Source: Calonectria ilicicola
Lineage: Eukaryota; Ascomycota; Sordariomycetes; Hypocreales; Nectriaceae
Length of the DNA stretch: 64,000 bases
NCBI GenBank assembly: GCA_020809705.1
Contig: CP085825.1
Span: 4,402,001 to 4,466,000 of the forward strand
Direction: 5' to 3'
The position numbers and the translations under genes were made by a program. Within the stretch, counting starts at the first letter, position 1; every line of letters begins with the position of its first letter. Positions 9,830-23,762 of this stretch are shown piece by piece. The notes beneath the pieces are model-generated. The model saw nothing but the letters and a program-made list of their open reading frames with translations. It was not told the origin of the DNA and did not search any database.

Positions 9830-12800
9830 TGTTGGGCCACGGTAATGCGGCAAAAGAACGAGATGGCCCAAAGCCATAGACAACGGCAGGGCGGGACGAT
9901 GTTTGCGCGATGTTGCCTCTCTCTTGGCAAACACTGGCGTAGGGGGGCGTGTGTGTGATCGACACGCTCCAGCAACGCGCCATCTGAGGGGCCTCCGAAG
10001 TTCGGGCACAATCCTGTGCCGAGGTCAATCTTGGGCAGTTCCCAAGCAAACGGCGATTTGGGAGTGTTTGATATTCCACACTAACATGGGTTCATTGCAA
10101 CAATTTGATGTCACCGACTCCAAGGCGCGAGCACCGCCTTGAGGCGGCGATCTTGACTCCGGAGAAATAACCTGCCGCCCTGTTGACTCGGACCCCTAAA
10201 CTCCGAACGCCATGAAGAGAACTAACGGAGAGGCTCAGCAGAAACACCTATTATCATTCATCAACTGAGACTGCGGAGGCCCTAGAATAGTGTGCGATCA
10301 ATGCGTATGCCGAAGCTCTGAGTTGACACTGAACAATTCAACAAATGGAACCTGCGCAGTAGTCTCTCCCAGCCCCGCTGGGCCAGACTAACTGCCGTCT
10401 TTGAGACACGGATACCTCGCTTGTTATTACGTGGAGAACATTATTTGCCACAAGGGAACTTGCTCCAATCTTCGAAGATGAAGCCTCGGCCCTTTTCATC
10501 ACGCCCCTGTTAGGTCGAAGTCTAAGATGCGCTCTAGAAAGATTCTAGTCCTCCACCAAATGCCAAGGGACTCATTGGGTCGATCTGAACTAATGTTTTC
10601 TTTTGGGGACAAGATGGAAATGTGGAGATGGATGAGGCTGCTAGCGAGATGAGCGTTTGGATTGACTCGTATTATTGACTTCGCCATCGCTCTCAACTCG
10701 TTATACAATCTAGAATCAGGACATTGGACGATCAACCTGGATCAGGGTTAGAAAGAGTGGATGTCCGTGAGAACAACTGGGAACTAAAAAGGGATAGCAG
10801 AGAAAAATTTTCTCACCACGTGGCGAGAACAAGAATTGATTCGGAGTTGAGTCAGGGACTATGTTGCTATGGCATTGACTCTCACCAGTTAACGCCAGTA
10901 CCAACCCACCAAGCTTATGGCCCAAGCACTACAATGCTGGTTTAGATTAGCCTTGACTTACAGTGACATACCAATTAACCACGAAGGGAACTGGGTTTTT
11001 CGCTTGGCCATTCAAGAGGGTGCGGGTGTTTCATGGCCCAAAATTCAACCTCGGAGCAAACGGCCGACTTTCAAGTTGTCACGTCAGACAAACCATCTAT
11101 AGCATATGACAACGGTCGTGATGCGACATGTCTCGCATCTCACAATATCAATTTGCCAATCCGAAATAGGACCTAAGATGCTAGTTGCGAGCTATCAAAA
11201 AATTTGAGAGACAACATACCAAAATGGTGTCAACTTGAAACACTGCATCCAAGACATTCTGAGTAATTCTCCGCAGTCAATGTCTTAAACTAGACGCGAT
11301 AGCTTGACGTCGTCCTTGATCAGCGCAAGCCACTCTGCAACTAGATACCCAGCCTCAGCTGTTGTGCTGGACGCCACGGCTTTGCAAGTGCCGTGGGCAA
11401 GGGTCTGGAACCGCAATGGGGAGTGAATGCTACAAAGCATGTGGTAAGCTGTAACGGCTCCGTGGGAGGACTTGGCAGCGCAAGACAAGCGAGCATTCTC
11501 TGTCGATGCTTGCGTGGCCTGGGAGCCAACTCCACTGCGCCTCACCACACACGCCCAGCCTCCCATTTCACTAAGGCCGTTGTCGTTTTGACCAGGATGG
11601 TGCGAGACGAGAGCGGCCCTGGTACGTGCATTCTACCAGAAGGGAGGGAGCCGAAAGACTCGGCACTTGGCAAGGGTCAGGTTACGGCAAGCCACAGGCG
11701 TACCCCAAGTTTCTTCGCGCATGGCACGGTCCGGTCACGATCGTCAGCTGGCCAACTATTCCTGGTAACAAGCAATGGAAACTCATGTCAGGTGGGGACT
11801 ACCGAAAGTCACGAGAGGCTATTGATTGCCTGGCAAAGCAATAGTCTCCATCGGTTACCCAGAACCACGATACGGCGCTGACGGGTGTCCGTTTGCAACG
11901 TGTCGCACCGCAAAAACCAGGCTTAACCAAGTAATGCCTCATATCACATCACATGGGCTCCAATCTCGGTCGTGGGAGCCAGCATGGTCAGAGGAATGGA
12001 GCCATGGCCTCATGTTGAGCCTTGGAAAATGGGGAAAACGGCCGCGGGCTGCACTGCAAACCCCTGTCCCTACATATGTACACGGCATGCACACAAGGCT
12101 TTGTGCACCAGTCCTCAGCGCTCTAACCGCCTGCTCGTCTCCACATCTCCGAGCATCGAGGCTCAGCTCTGGCCCATGGTTGAGATGTACGGTACATCAC
12201 GGTGTGACGGATGCTACGACAAGCTCACCGCCAGCGACACCCAATGTTGCTTTTACGCCGCTTTGTGGCGCATCGATTTTGTATTTTTCGCTGCCGTCAT
12301 GAGGCGCTGGCAGCAAGAAGATGTGATCAAAGAAACCCAAAGGAGATGACAGGCAGAAGCATCCACTTTCAACGGCATCCTCGAGTATGGAAGCCTAGGA
12401 GGTGTGAGCCATGCGTGTCTCATGTACCCTCTTGCGGACCTGCACAAGTACTACTTCAAAGGAGGAGGAAAAAAAAAAGGATACACACTGTGGCACATCT
12501 CCGATCAAGTACATGACGCTTCTCATTCACCGGTCAGCAACGCCGTTGTTTGATCACGCGTCTGGTTGGTCTATGAAAACAACATCCCTGCGGGGATTTG
12601 CCTATTGGACAAAAAACGGGATGACGGAAACTCAGGACACTGCACACCTATTTGCTGGCAAGGTTTCGCGAGCATCACATTTTTTCTTGGTCGACCGGGT
12701 GGGACATGAAACAGAGAAAGAAGAGGAAGAAAAAAGAAGAAGAAAAAAAAAGCCTCTGGTCCTCATCTCGGTAGCGGGGGTGTGCTGTAGTGAAGATTCT

Positions 12801-14210
12801 GTTTTCGTTGGGGCCGTGAGATTTGACATGGATTCGAGATCGGACATCAAGGATATGCCAGCTGGGAGGGTGCGCACGCGGCTCGAGTTTGAAAAGAGGG
12901 ATACGGATGTCATGGCTGTCAATGCAACTGTTTTGGAGTATTGTTTACAAGGCGCACGAGACCATATGACGTGAGCACCATGTCTGCATTAATCTGAACT
13001 CTGCGAAGCCTATCTCCCCGATATACCGAGCTTCGAGACCCATTTTGCTTTGCATATGAGCCCAAAAGGCGGAAACTAGTAAGCGGAGGGGCTGATCCGA
13101 ACTCGGGGTCGACCCAGGGATCAGGACGGTGCCCCTGGCATAGAATCAGCGATGCAGCACCTACTATGTGATTCGGGCTTCTAGGCGCTTGGGACCCAAA
13201 TCATACGATGATCTGATATTTCGAGTACAACTACGGAATATCCCAAAGCGCAAAAAGCACTAGTTTGAGCTGTTGACAAGGAGTCCAGGTTTTAGCCGGA
13301 AATGGGAGTCTGCCTCAACGGCCGTGTCCAACCTGACAGGTCACATATGAGGTAATGTTTAGCTATCAATCACCCTGCTTGCCGAATTGGTAACCTTGCA
13401 CACCGAGAGTCTGCCTTCCCACCCTTGGGGGGTGTCCTCTGGAGAGGGGCAACCCAAGAAACAGGAAGAAAAAAAAGAAACCTTGGTAACGAAGGAATCC
13501 CTGCGCCGAGAGCGTACTATTGATCAAATGCTATTGACTCACTACGCCAGGCCTTGGGTCCTCGGCACAAATTTTTGCCGGAACTGAGAGCAAAAGGTAG
13601 AGGTGCCCGGCAAAAAATATCCAGAGTGTGGAGTGAGACGAAATGGAAAAAGCAATATAGTCCCAAGACTACCCAGAGGCTTGAATGATGATCTCGCCTT
13701 GGGCTAGCTCGAGGAGAAAAGCATGGCATCTGAACCGACCTCATGGGCCCTTCCCAATCGTATGGAACGTCCACTGACTGGAGCGGCGTATGAACCTGGC
13801 CAGCAGGGGAGCCATCTTGGGTCATGGGATTTTCGAGTCATCCTTCCCAGCTACCTTATCCCCCTTGTCGCAGCAGGGAGGGGGGGGAAGCCATTTGGCC
13901 CTTTGCCGCGCCAAGCTACTGCAGTCTGCGAGGAAACAAGCCTCGCCACGAGGTTGTTTCCCGCAATGGCAGATGGGTGCAGGCAGTGTGTCCAAGCTAG
14001 CTTGCGAAGACCTAGTGGCAGCGGATGAAGCCCTCAAGAAACCAAGCTGAGATAAGAGCGACCCCTCACATCCCCTCCCTGCGTTTGGATGGGACCCGTC
14101 ACAAAGCAACTACTTGTGCACCCCTTGAAAGATTGTCCGTCCCACTGTGACTTGATCACTTTGGTTACCACCACATAACCCAGTCACTCCAAATATCGGT
14201 CTGATCGCCA
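9830..14210. other. Gene desert, left part
   Basis: First 4.4 kb of a 13.9 kb gene-free block. Only short overlapping ORFs on both strands occur, with no recognised domains and no credible exon chains. A hairpin CCGCCT-tg-AGGCGG lies near 10,133. Purine tracts such as AGAAAGAAGAGGAAGAAAA occur at 12,715-12,755 and near 13,465. Confidence 0.55.
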
Positions 14211-14366
14211 AGGAAAAATAAATACATACATAAATAACTATAAAAACTTTATATCCAAGTTATCTTAGTTGTGTATTTGCAATATTTATATTATTTATCA
14301 GGTCGCCGGGAGATGGCGGGAAAAAAAGTAGAGGGGGGTGCATCCTCCAAAGGTTGTATTGTACTG
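14211..14366 (-). repeat. Dispersed SINE-like repeat, copy A (5'-truncated)
   Basis: Related to a second copy at 48,641-48,800. Both contain, on the + strand, an (A)AAAATAAATA AT-rich end, then CGGGAAAAAAAGTAGAG (here) or CAGGAAAAAAGTAGAG (other copy), a GGGG stretch, a CTCC/CTCT-CAAGG element and GGTTGTATTGTA. Read on the minus strand the AT-rich (TAAA)n part is the 3' tail. This copy lacks the tRNA-like head seen in the other copy. No ORF. Differences are largely C/T and A/G changes, as expected of RIP or ordinary decay. Family identity is unknown to me. Confidence 0.5.
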
Positions 14367-17300
14367 TACGTCGGCAAAGCGATGGAAGGCAAGGGTTTGA
14401 AACCCTAGAGACTAGTCACATTCACGCCCCTCCAGTTGCCGCCTCGATTGAGACAAGAGAGAAAAAAAGCACATACGGTGCGTGTCATCAGTTTCGGATC
14501 CTAGATTCTAGGGGGAGAAGGAATTTAAGGTTGAGGGGCACCTTTGAAAACGGCCATAAAAAAAAAGGGAGCACAAGGAACGTGTGGGGAGCGGGAGAAA
14601 AAAAAACGGCAGCCTACCCGGGAGGCCCGGATGTGGGAAGCCGGCCGCAAAAAGAGGAGACGGAGGAGACAACAGCGCGGAATATACATGTCGTCACATG
14701 CCTGCCAAGCGGAACACAGCGCAATGCAGATACGAAGGCTATCTCGAAGTAGTTGGTGATGGTGATACCAGGTGAAATCTTGGATGTTGAAGCGTTGATT
14801 GGGCACGGTGTGTTCCGCCTTTCATGGATAGCATCCATAAAAAAAAACCCAAACATGTCCATGCGTCAAGGGTTTAGCAAGACAGCGCGCGCAATGTATA
14901 CCAAAAACTGCCAAGCCGGGCATAAGGGACCTCTTTTTTTTTTTTTTTTCCTTTCTTTTTTTAAACTTGTCACCCCCAGGATGCAGCCATGCATTAGACC
15001 ATTCCAAATATTGGAGAAACCCCACAGGGAGTTTTTTTTTTGTACCCATTGTCTTGAGATCGCCAAAAACGGTCAAGCGATCACTGCCTTCTGGAACGTG
15101 TGGCTGCGCGACCAAGGAGGGATGTCAACACTGTCTGCATGAACGGATCGAGTGAGGTGGGAATTGCGTGCATGGGGTGTGGTAGGCATGACTTGAACCT
15201 TTTTTTTTTTTTCCTGCTCTTTGCCCAAATAGACGGACTGCCCTGGTTGGCTTTTGCTAGTCCCGGAGGCGCTGGGTGAGCTGGAGGCTCCATCGAGTCA
15301 AGCCGCACCTGGGAGAAGCAAGGTGGCGAGCGGCGAGTCGTAGACTGCGACATGCAGGTCCCGGGGTCAGTAGGGGCTTTAGGATCGTCACCGACGACAT
15401 GGACTCGGTTCCTCTGGCGTCTCAGGGGGCCGAGCGAGGTTTACAGGGCCCTGCAACGCCTCGTTTGGTTGCCAGTTTATTTGTTACCCTGCGACAATAA
15501 TAATGCCATGTGTCGGCGGCGTGTAGCCCAGTCAGTGCTGGGGCAAGCAAGGGACGGAGGGATTGAGGTAAAGGGTTAAGGCTGGGACGTCGGACACCAG
15601 TGGCGTCCGCTACCCACGTTCCGCTTACCCACTCGAGTCGGTTGGCCGACAGCTTGAGTGCTACGAGTTGTCATATTCGTATATTGCTGGCGACGGCCTT
15701 GCGGTGTCCCCTGATGAGGCGGCCCGCGAAAAGTCAAACTAATTGCACCTTGTCCGAGTAGCTCAGGGCCACGCTCCCGCCACGTTTTGGCGGCTTCAGC
15801 TGTCCTGTCTTAGCCTATGGTAAGCGCCTCCAACAGAGCCAGGGGCATGTCATTCCATGACAATTTAGCAAGCACGTAGAAGGATGGCCGAAAAACGCTA
15901 GGAAAGACATTGATTCAGCCCCGGGACTTGGCTTCAGCCCGCCAACGGAACCGTTTTTTTCCCTTTTCAGTCTTGTTCCGGGTTGCGGCCATAACCAAGG
16001 CTACTACGTATGAGCAATCATGACGGTTTGTTCGCTAATAGAGTTTCCCAACGCCCAATACCTTGTAGTGAGAGACTCCGCGCCGCGCCGGCCCGTGAGT
16101 GGCTTGGCGAATGAGAACTTGGGAGTGCAGGATTTTGACTTGTCAATTTTTTCTTCTTTTTTATTCCCTTTCGACATGGTTCCTTTTCCAGGAATCCGGC
16201 GAGCCGGTGCGCTACACCGCGCCGGTACGAGGATGTTGATGGAATCTCCGGGGTTGAGTGGTTCTGAGAGCCTGTCAGGATTGCCGTCGTTGACCCCGTT
16301 ACGGGCGTCGTAGCGGGGCTTGGAACTGAGCCGGGTTGCTCTTGTTCGGAACTGGACTTTTTCCTGTGAGACAAGCCGGCCCAATCTGGGTTTTGGATGA
16401 CAGCGTTGCGAATCCTTAATGGCTGCCATGCCGTCGGGAGAAACAAGGCAACCATATGGGTGTCTCCTTATTACTGGTACATGCTGATCTGTCGCACCCG
16501 CACTTAACTTGGCCACCGGAGGCGGATTGCAAGCCCGTCCGGCCGGAAACATGGCAGCCAATCTATTTTCCCTAGCCCGTCGTCTCCCTTGCTCTCGCCG
16601 CTTCCAGGCCCAAAACTTTGATGGAGTCGTCCTCGTCCCACTCATCCACAAGGCCGGTCAGCTAGACAGCCGTCCTGTCAACTAGCGGCGTCCCAGCGAT
16701 CTGGGAACCGCAGGAGCTGATGTAGGCCGTTGCCAGGGGTGTTCAGATGGGTGGTTGGACCAAATTGCAAGCAATCAAAGCAAATGATTGCGTCGTTGAG
16801 GTGTAAGGGAACTGAATGGTGAGTCAACCGTGGTACTGAATACATGGCCGCAATGTGCTACTTTAGGTCCACCCCTCCAACCTTGCGCGCGCGGGCGCAT
16901 CTATTACCCGGTTTGAGGCTAGAAAATTGTCTGGAAGCATCCAGGGCTGCGTCTGTAGCCGAGTTCTTTGACCGATGATGAGGGGTTGGTCATTCTACGA
17001 AACTCATCAGACCGAGAGCTGATGAAGGGCTCTTAGCAGAGTGGCCTTAACGACAGCCTCGCATTTTCTGCCTTGACGACTGTATCCCCAAGCACGGCGA
17101 AATCCAAGCCTCACTTTGGCCTGTCTCATGATCCTGCACGCACTATTGTGACGTTGTCAGCCCCGCGATGTGATCTGCGTCTACCATCTAGCCGTCCAAC
17201 TCGCCCTATGTGATCGCGCCAACTCTAAAAGAAAAAAAAAAAACAATTAAAAAGAAAAAAAAAAAGAGACACAGCCACTGAATTCATTGATGACCATGGA

Positions 17301-20300
17301 TTAAACAAACTTTACCTGTTTACATTTGGAACCCCTCCCACGATCTTCGGCATCATCCCTCGGCAACTTGCATTCTCGCACGGCTGTCAGAGTTTTGCGA
17401 CTGCGACGAATTCTCTAGCGTGATCCATGCAAATAGCCGCTTGTTAGCAATAGAGATGAGATGGAGGGTTGCCTACGTAGCCATGAGGGGTTGGCTACCA
17501 GCAGCGTTGACTGCTATTTGGTCGGTGCGCGGAAAATCATTTCGATATTGCGCCCGGGTCAAATTCCATGCCATGACCTTGTGTCAACGTCAGGAAAGGC
17601 ATCCTACTTTTTTGCGTGCCTGTGCCATCCCATTCTGCGGGGGTGGAGGCGATCCCATGAATTTGGGCTCAGACTCGAAGAGAGTTGGGCACAAAAGCGC
17701 CACTATTGATAACCGAGCCGAGAGCGATGTGCAGTAAATCCTCTCAGAATCCGGGTGAATAAAATTTGCTCAGTGTCACAAATAAGCGATGTTGCAGCTC
17801 TATAACCAGGTTGGGAATGGGCATTGCGAGGTCCATGTTTGTCACGGATGGTTGGATGTGTCTGTACTGTAGGCCCGAAGAGGCGATGTCAGGGACCTTG
17901 TCTGACTAGCAGAGTCGTCATAAAGCGAGTGGTTGACTCGGCCGATTTGGAACATGCAGCCCAGGATGGGGTTGGGTCATATGGCCAGTCTGATCGAGCG
18001 CAGGTTTGAGGCCGTCGGAGTGCACGATGGTCTTGGGACCCATCCACGCTTCTAGGCTGGATTAACTTTTGCAAACATGGCATGCGAAGCGTTTATGCGC
18101 CGTTGTGGGAGGGGACACGGACAGAGGGTTGGCATCTCACGATATGCACGCAATGGCGCTGAGGGACCTAGAATCCGGATGTGCTTTCTCAGACCGACAT
18201 TCTGTGGCTGGGAGTGTTATACTGTTTTTTTTCTTTCTCTTCCGCCCGTGCGAACAGTCAGAAAACGGGAAACTAAAGCCAATGGCGGGTGGATTTGGTC
18301 GGAGATGAGGTCATGTTCCAGAAGTCTTCAGCGCAGGGGCGGTGGTTACATGGTGACTTGGCGGTTGTACTGAATGGCCATTGGCGCCACCATTTGCTGG
18401 GTCCCCTGGAATCGCTTCAGACCTTGGGGTAGCAGACGAAGACTGCGGGTGGATCTTGGGCGAAGGGTCGCGAAACCACATGGAAGCTCAATCAAATGTT
18501 CCTGGCTGTCTTAGACCAACGAAACGACGACCAACAACGGGCAGGCACTCGGAGGGCGCAGTTTGCCATCGATGCACTACGTACCGCTCAAGATCGACTG
18601 GGGAGACCGTGGTCCTGATGGCCGTCACCGTAATTAATGCTGTAAAAGGACGGTACGGACTAATGGAAGAGGGACCCACTGGCAAAGTGAAGATCCATGG
18701 TTGGAGCCGAGAATAGATCCGAGCATGATGACAGTGAATGTCAAAACGCGACTGGATCCAAGGGAGAGGAAAAAAAAAACGAGAAGAGGCGGTGACGACA
18801 CAATGCGTATGCTTGAGAGATGGCCCTCCGCATTCTGACCGTTTAGTTTATCAAGCGTTGGTGGTGACGGCAAGAGGCAGCTAAGCGGCACTGCTCCCCA
18901 GTCGGGCAGTCGGCTTTAATTGAGGGTCAGCAGGTTGTTTCCCGAGTGGGCAGGTATGACCGCCGTGGCGTACACGCTGCCTACATGTAGTACCTATCTA
19001 CCTCCCAACCAACACGGCGAATGCGAGGTACCTCGATGTATGTATCTTGTCCCAGCATCACGCTTGGCCGCTAGGTTGGTTGGTTCTTGGGAACAGGCTA
19101 GAGCCGAGACATACGTAACCGCGTGAGCACTCTTTGATCTTTCGCAGCCTCTAAGATGGCTTCCAGGATGGTACTCTGGGATGGCCCTCTAAGATGGCCT
19201 CTGTGGCTGGTGGTTGGAGTTGGTTGGGGTAATCCTCATTTCAGTGCGGCCAAGACAGGCAAACTGCAAGTGGCACCCCTACCCCGACAATGCCAGTCAT
19301 CGATGAATTTATCGGTCATCTATGCAACATATGTTAGTTTCACGAGTGTACCGCTCGGAGGCGCATGCGTCCTTGGAATAGGCTGTTTGAATGGGAGTGA
19401 CACCCATGGTGCTGACACAATGTGCGCACTGACATCACTCAAGAGTAATGAGCTACGCGGCACCTGGCCCAGTAACCTGTCGGCCTTGTACTAGGTGTCA
19501 TGGATAACTCGACTTCCGATGGATGATTTTCTGCGGTCTAGACCCTTAGATCCATTTTGCTGCATCTGCCTGCACAATGCTCTGCACAGCTCCGCAGTTT
19601 GGTCCTGCGCCTGCCTATACCCTGCAATGAGTTGTGGTTGGAAGAGGGCCAGATGCTCGTCATCTAGGCCCGTGTTGCGCCTATTGGAAGCCCCACCTAA
19701 ATCTCCAGGTTCTTCTCGCTTCATCGTACCAGCAGACACGCAGGCTTGCACGCAGCCTTTCGGGGTTCTTCGTTGCTGGTAACAACATTACTTGTTTCCT
19801 ACTCAGGCTAGGTGCTATTCTTGGGAGCCTAGATATTGCGAGATTCATCAGGGTTGTGGCACAGACCTCTCGGGCATATCTTGTGCCAGCAAACTTTTTC
19901 ACACCAAGGTGGCGGTCAACATCACGATAACACAAGCACCTCGTCATGCAAAGTGGATGCGCCGCGCCGTTGAGCTGGTGCGCTCTAGCTTAGGTTTGCG
20001 GCCATGGCAAAGCCGATCCGAACATACACCGCACCGCATGGTAACGTCAACGGCGACGTGAATTAAAGTGCTTGCCTCCCATCATCTGATCGGGATGTCC
20101 AAAAGCAGCCTTGCCGCAATACTGCCGGTTCCATAGTTTGAAGGTTTCGGGATGCAACTGTAGTATATGTGCCCATTGGACAATGAGGCTCACGGCTGGG
20201 CTGCATTGGGAATGCGTCGGCCTTGCAGAGACGTCGGCCTTTGCTCTCTATCCCAGAACGTATGTGTATGTCATTGTACCTACTTTATGTACATATCCTC

Positions 20301-20800
20301 TTAGCGGGAGGGATCGACGCTGCCCGTTTCCTGGGTCGGAGCTGGTTGGTCTTTTCCGAACTTGGGCTGCGGCTTGCGGCCAAGTGATGTTCATCTGTTG
20401 GCCAAGGCCGCTAAGCCTCCTGGTGTGCTCTGGTTGGTCAGGTTTGTTCTGTTCCTCTCAAACGTCTTTCTTCGCCATGTAATTCCCTACGCCGCCGGTT
20501 CGGCGCTCTGCGAGATTAATGATTGATTAATGGATGGTTCATTGTGACATTTTTCTTGACCGGTCAGCTGGGTGATGTTCCAAAATGTGGACTAGCGGAT
20601 GGCTCTGACCACTTGTTGGCCAGCGAGGCTATGCGTGACGACCTTTATGTCGAGGCTACGGGACCGATGAAGAATTTGCCCGTCTTGACTTTATTCTTTG
20701 TGTCTTTATGGGCTCCCAATGCGATCAAAGCTTACTGTCGCAGGCAGCTTGTGGAGGCGGCTGTTGAGTGGAGCAGAGATGTGTGGTAATTGGCGGTGGT
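14367..20800. other. Gene desert, central part
   Basis: 6.4 kb without a supportable gene. The longest ORF, 16004-16651 (-), has no recognised domain and overlaps other ORFs in the same region. Notable are repeated A- or T-runs (about 14,570; 14,933-14,968; 15,200; 17,227-17,265; 18,223; 18,768), an imperfect direct repeat TAAGATGGC near 19,153 and 19,191, and scattered TACCTACC/AGGTACCT strings near 18,990-19,035. These are compatible with nucleosome-poor regulatory DNA or non-coding transcripts, but nothing specific can be called. Confidence 0.55.
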
Positions 20801-23762
20801 GTGGACTAGTAAAAGCAAAGCCAAAAAAGACGGTACACACAACTTGTTGAACGGGACGCCCGAGAACTAACACAATGAACGGGTACCTGGATCTCAGCTC
20901 GAATGGGATAAGCACTGTGCAAGCGGTGGCCCGAGGCAAGAGGCAAAACCTGCCTGCCGCCACACCAGTCGTATCGCAGGCGTAGGCGCAGGCGCAGGCC
21001 ACGCAGCGCAACAGTGCAAGCAGCTTCCTGCCGGAGCCATGGACGAAGCTTTACTGGACAGGTGAAATACGATGACAAAGCTGTGGTAGTAGCAGGGCGG
21101 TTTCTCACTCGTAACTCGTTGCTGGTTCTGATCGGGCATTTTGCCCGGCTGAGCCCTTTGTTCCGCTCCGCCCCGCTTCCCGTCCATCGTTTGCCGCCAG
21201 TTCGGCGCACATGGGAATGTGCAAACCAGGCGGCCCCTCACGTGGCTCTCGGCAGCTCCCTCCCATCCCACATCATCTCACAACCTCGTGCGCCCCAAGC
21301 CCAAGTCCAAGCCCAAGTCCAGGCTCGGAGCGGACCACCAAACTCAACATAGCCCGCATCCGGCATCTTTGTGGGGGGGAACAATGTAGCGTATGGGAAC
21401 ACACAATCGGTTCGCTTTCGGGGTGGGCTGTGGGTTGCGCGATGGGAGGGACAAGGTCGCTTTCGCTGATGTTATTGCATCTGCCGGCCAGTGGCAGCCA
21501 AGTGCCCCGTATTCCTTCAGTGGTCCAATTCCACCAGCCTCCACTTAACCCTCACATGGTACTGTCAAGCATGGTGCTCGACATCGCAACTCCCGTCGGG
21601 CCAGGCGTCGAGGCCCTGGGATTTTCGTACGATGATCTACGTCAAACCTGGAAATACGCCCTTTGCACCGCAACTTCTGTGCGCGACTGGCTGGACCCCG
21701 GGCCCCCGGATTCGAAAGAAAGAAAAAAAAAAGTCTGGGATCAGCATGGGCTTGCAGGCGATTGCTTGTCTGCTTGGTTGGATATACTGCACCAGTTTAG
21801 TTTCGCACACCCCCGTCTGTGGACGTGCATTTTTTTCAGCCATCGATTGCCGAAGAATTGCCATCGCAAATCATCCAAGCCGATACATGCGAGATCACAC
21901 TTCAGACGCACCTCGCTCACTCGCGTTCCGCCAAAATCACTTGTATCCACTGCACGTAGTTTCGAAATGACTGTACGTACATATTCCGTCGGTAGACGAG
22001 CACGCGGTGGAGCATGTCTTTCGAGGCCGTCGCGCGCTACTCGACGCCCATGTCCTGCGCGCCTCCACGCGCCACTTCGACCGCAATGCTACGTACCACA
22101 CGATTCACCAGTGGATGATGGCCCACCATCATCATGCTCCATGCTGCACGCTCCTCTCCACCCTCTCCCGTTCCCTGGGGGCGCCTCTCTGACTAGTGCG
22201 TGCGGCACCAACTATGTACCTACTGCTGATGGTGTATCGACCGCCGCGCAGCTCCGGCCCAAGCCCAACCCAGCTGGCTGGCCCTCTGCTTTGCTTCCTT
22301 GGCCTTGCCTTGCCTGGTCTGGTCTGGCCTGGCCTTGCTTCACTCGCTCTTGCGGGCTCTCCCATCCATCTGCCTCGTCCCCAAGTTGCGGTGTTGAGCT
22401 GGCGTGCGTCGCATCTCGCGCTTGCTTGCTTGCTTTTTCTGACCTGCTTTTTTTTCCTTTTTCCGAGGTTCCCTTCACTTCCCCAATTTGTTCCAAGGGA
22501 CCGCAAACCGCTGAATGTATCCTCGGGTCCGGTCTCATACGACGACACCCCCCCAAGTTTCTCGAAAAAATTTCTCCCATCTGACCTGACCTAGCCAGCC
22601 TGGCCTCGTGCGGGAGTAACTTGTACGGCCGACAAAACTCTTTTTTTTTTTTTTTTTTTACTTGTCGCTCATCAATCATCTAAGCTCCAATTCCGAGTCT
22701 GTGTCCGACCTAATATCCACCCCCGCCGCGTCCTTTACCTCTTGCCCAGCCTTCCTATCAAGCCCGGCCTGTCACAGCCGAAGCGCACGACATTGCCATT
22801 GCCCGTCTCTTACGTACCTGACGGACCTGAATCGCCCGAACCCTCCGAGTACCTGACGGCCGGAGCCAAGGCGGTTCCAGGTACAGACTTTCGCCCACTC
22901 CCCCCATCTCCAACGGCAGGCGTGTGGGTGGCAGAAAAAAACGGGCTCGCAGGGGACCTCGCCGACATCATCCCCCGTCGCCGCCAAGCGACCAGGTTAC
23001 TCGACACCCCTAGGCCCTGCTAGCTTCTCGGACTGTCAAAGTCGGCAGGGTCGGTTCCTCAATTGGCTCCCCAGTAGCCTCTGGTCCTTCGCACACCCTT
23101 GCTCAGACCGTCTTTTTGTTCTCTGGGTCTTGAGGCTGTTGTTGCTCCAGTCCCCCCCAGTCGCCAGTGCGCCAGTGCTTTGCGCTCGTTCTCAATTTCG
23201 ACGTCGACATCATACTGTCCCGCGTCCGACTTGCGCTTCTCCCACTCCCACTCACACCTCATCCCAATCTTTGCTTTACCTTTCACCTCGCCCTCTCGGT
23301 TCCTTGTGGTTTCGCGCCCAGCCCCACTGCATTCAATCCCCCGGAGCAAGCAAGAGCTTGTCAAGTACCATTTCTGCCCAACTGCTGATCCCACCGCGTC
23401 GCCGGGGGCGTCTGGGGTGTTTGCTTGTACTTGACTGGACTTGTCGTTTACTCTGACATCCTCTCTGCCTTCTCTTGACCATACGGTACTTGTCCCGTAT
23501 ATGTCATCAATCCCCAGTCGTTCCGGACACGCCCGCCCCCATGCCCACCCGGTCTCTTAACTGCCATTGCTGAAGGGTCCAATTATCATCGCCCCTCCAG
23601 CTCTGACTACCAGGAAGCTCGTCTTCCCCGGGACCCTCGCGCCTCGCCTCTGTCAAAGCTGTCCCATGGCCACCGCCTCTCTGTGGTCCCTGCTCTCGTC
23701 TTCGTCTCACTCCTGATTATGTGTGTAGTGTAGTACTTCTATACATATATAGCACACCAAGC
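20801..23762. other. Gene desert, right part: long leader/promoter of the Zn2Cys6 regulator
   Basis: About 3 kb directly upstream of the regulator's ATG. It is C/T-rich on the + strand from about 22,250 on (CCTTGCCTTGCCTGGTCTGG, a T-run of about 20 at 22,641-22,660, TCTCCCACTCCCACTCACACC). That pattern is typical of long fungal 5' leaders. A 457-codon open frame at 21211-22584 has no recognised domain and is rich in Pro, Ser and Arg; I treat it as non-coding or upstream-ORF-like. A short tandem repeat of CCAAGTCCAAGC type lies at about 21,296-21,325. Confidence 0.5.

Noticed and set aside
16004..16651. 215-codon ORF on the minus strand in the gene desert
   Set aside because: No recognisable domain, overlapping open frames on both strands, odd composition and no splice-linked neighbours; probably chance in GC-balanced DNA.
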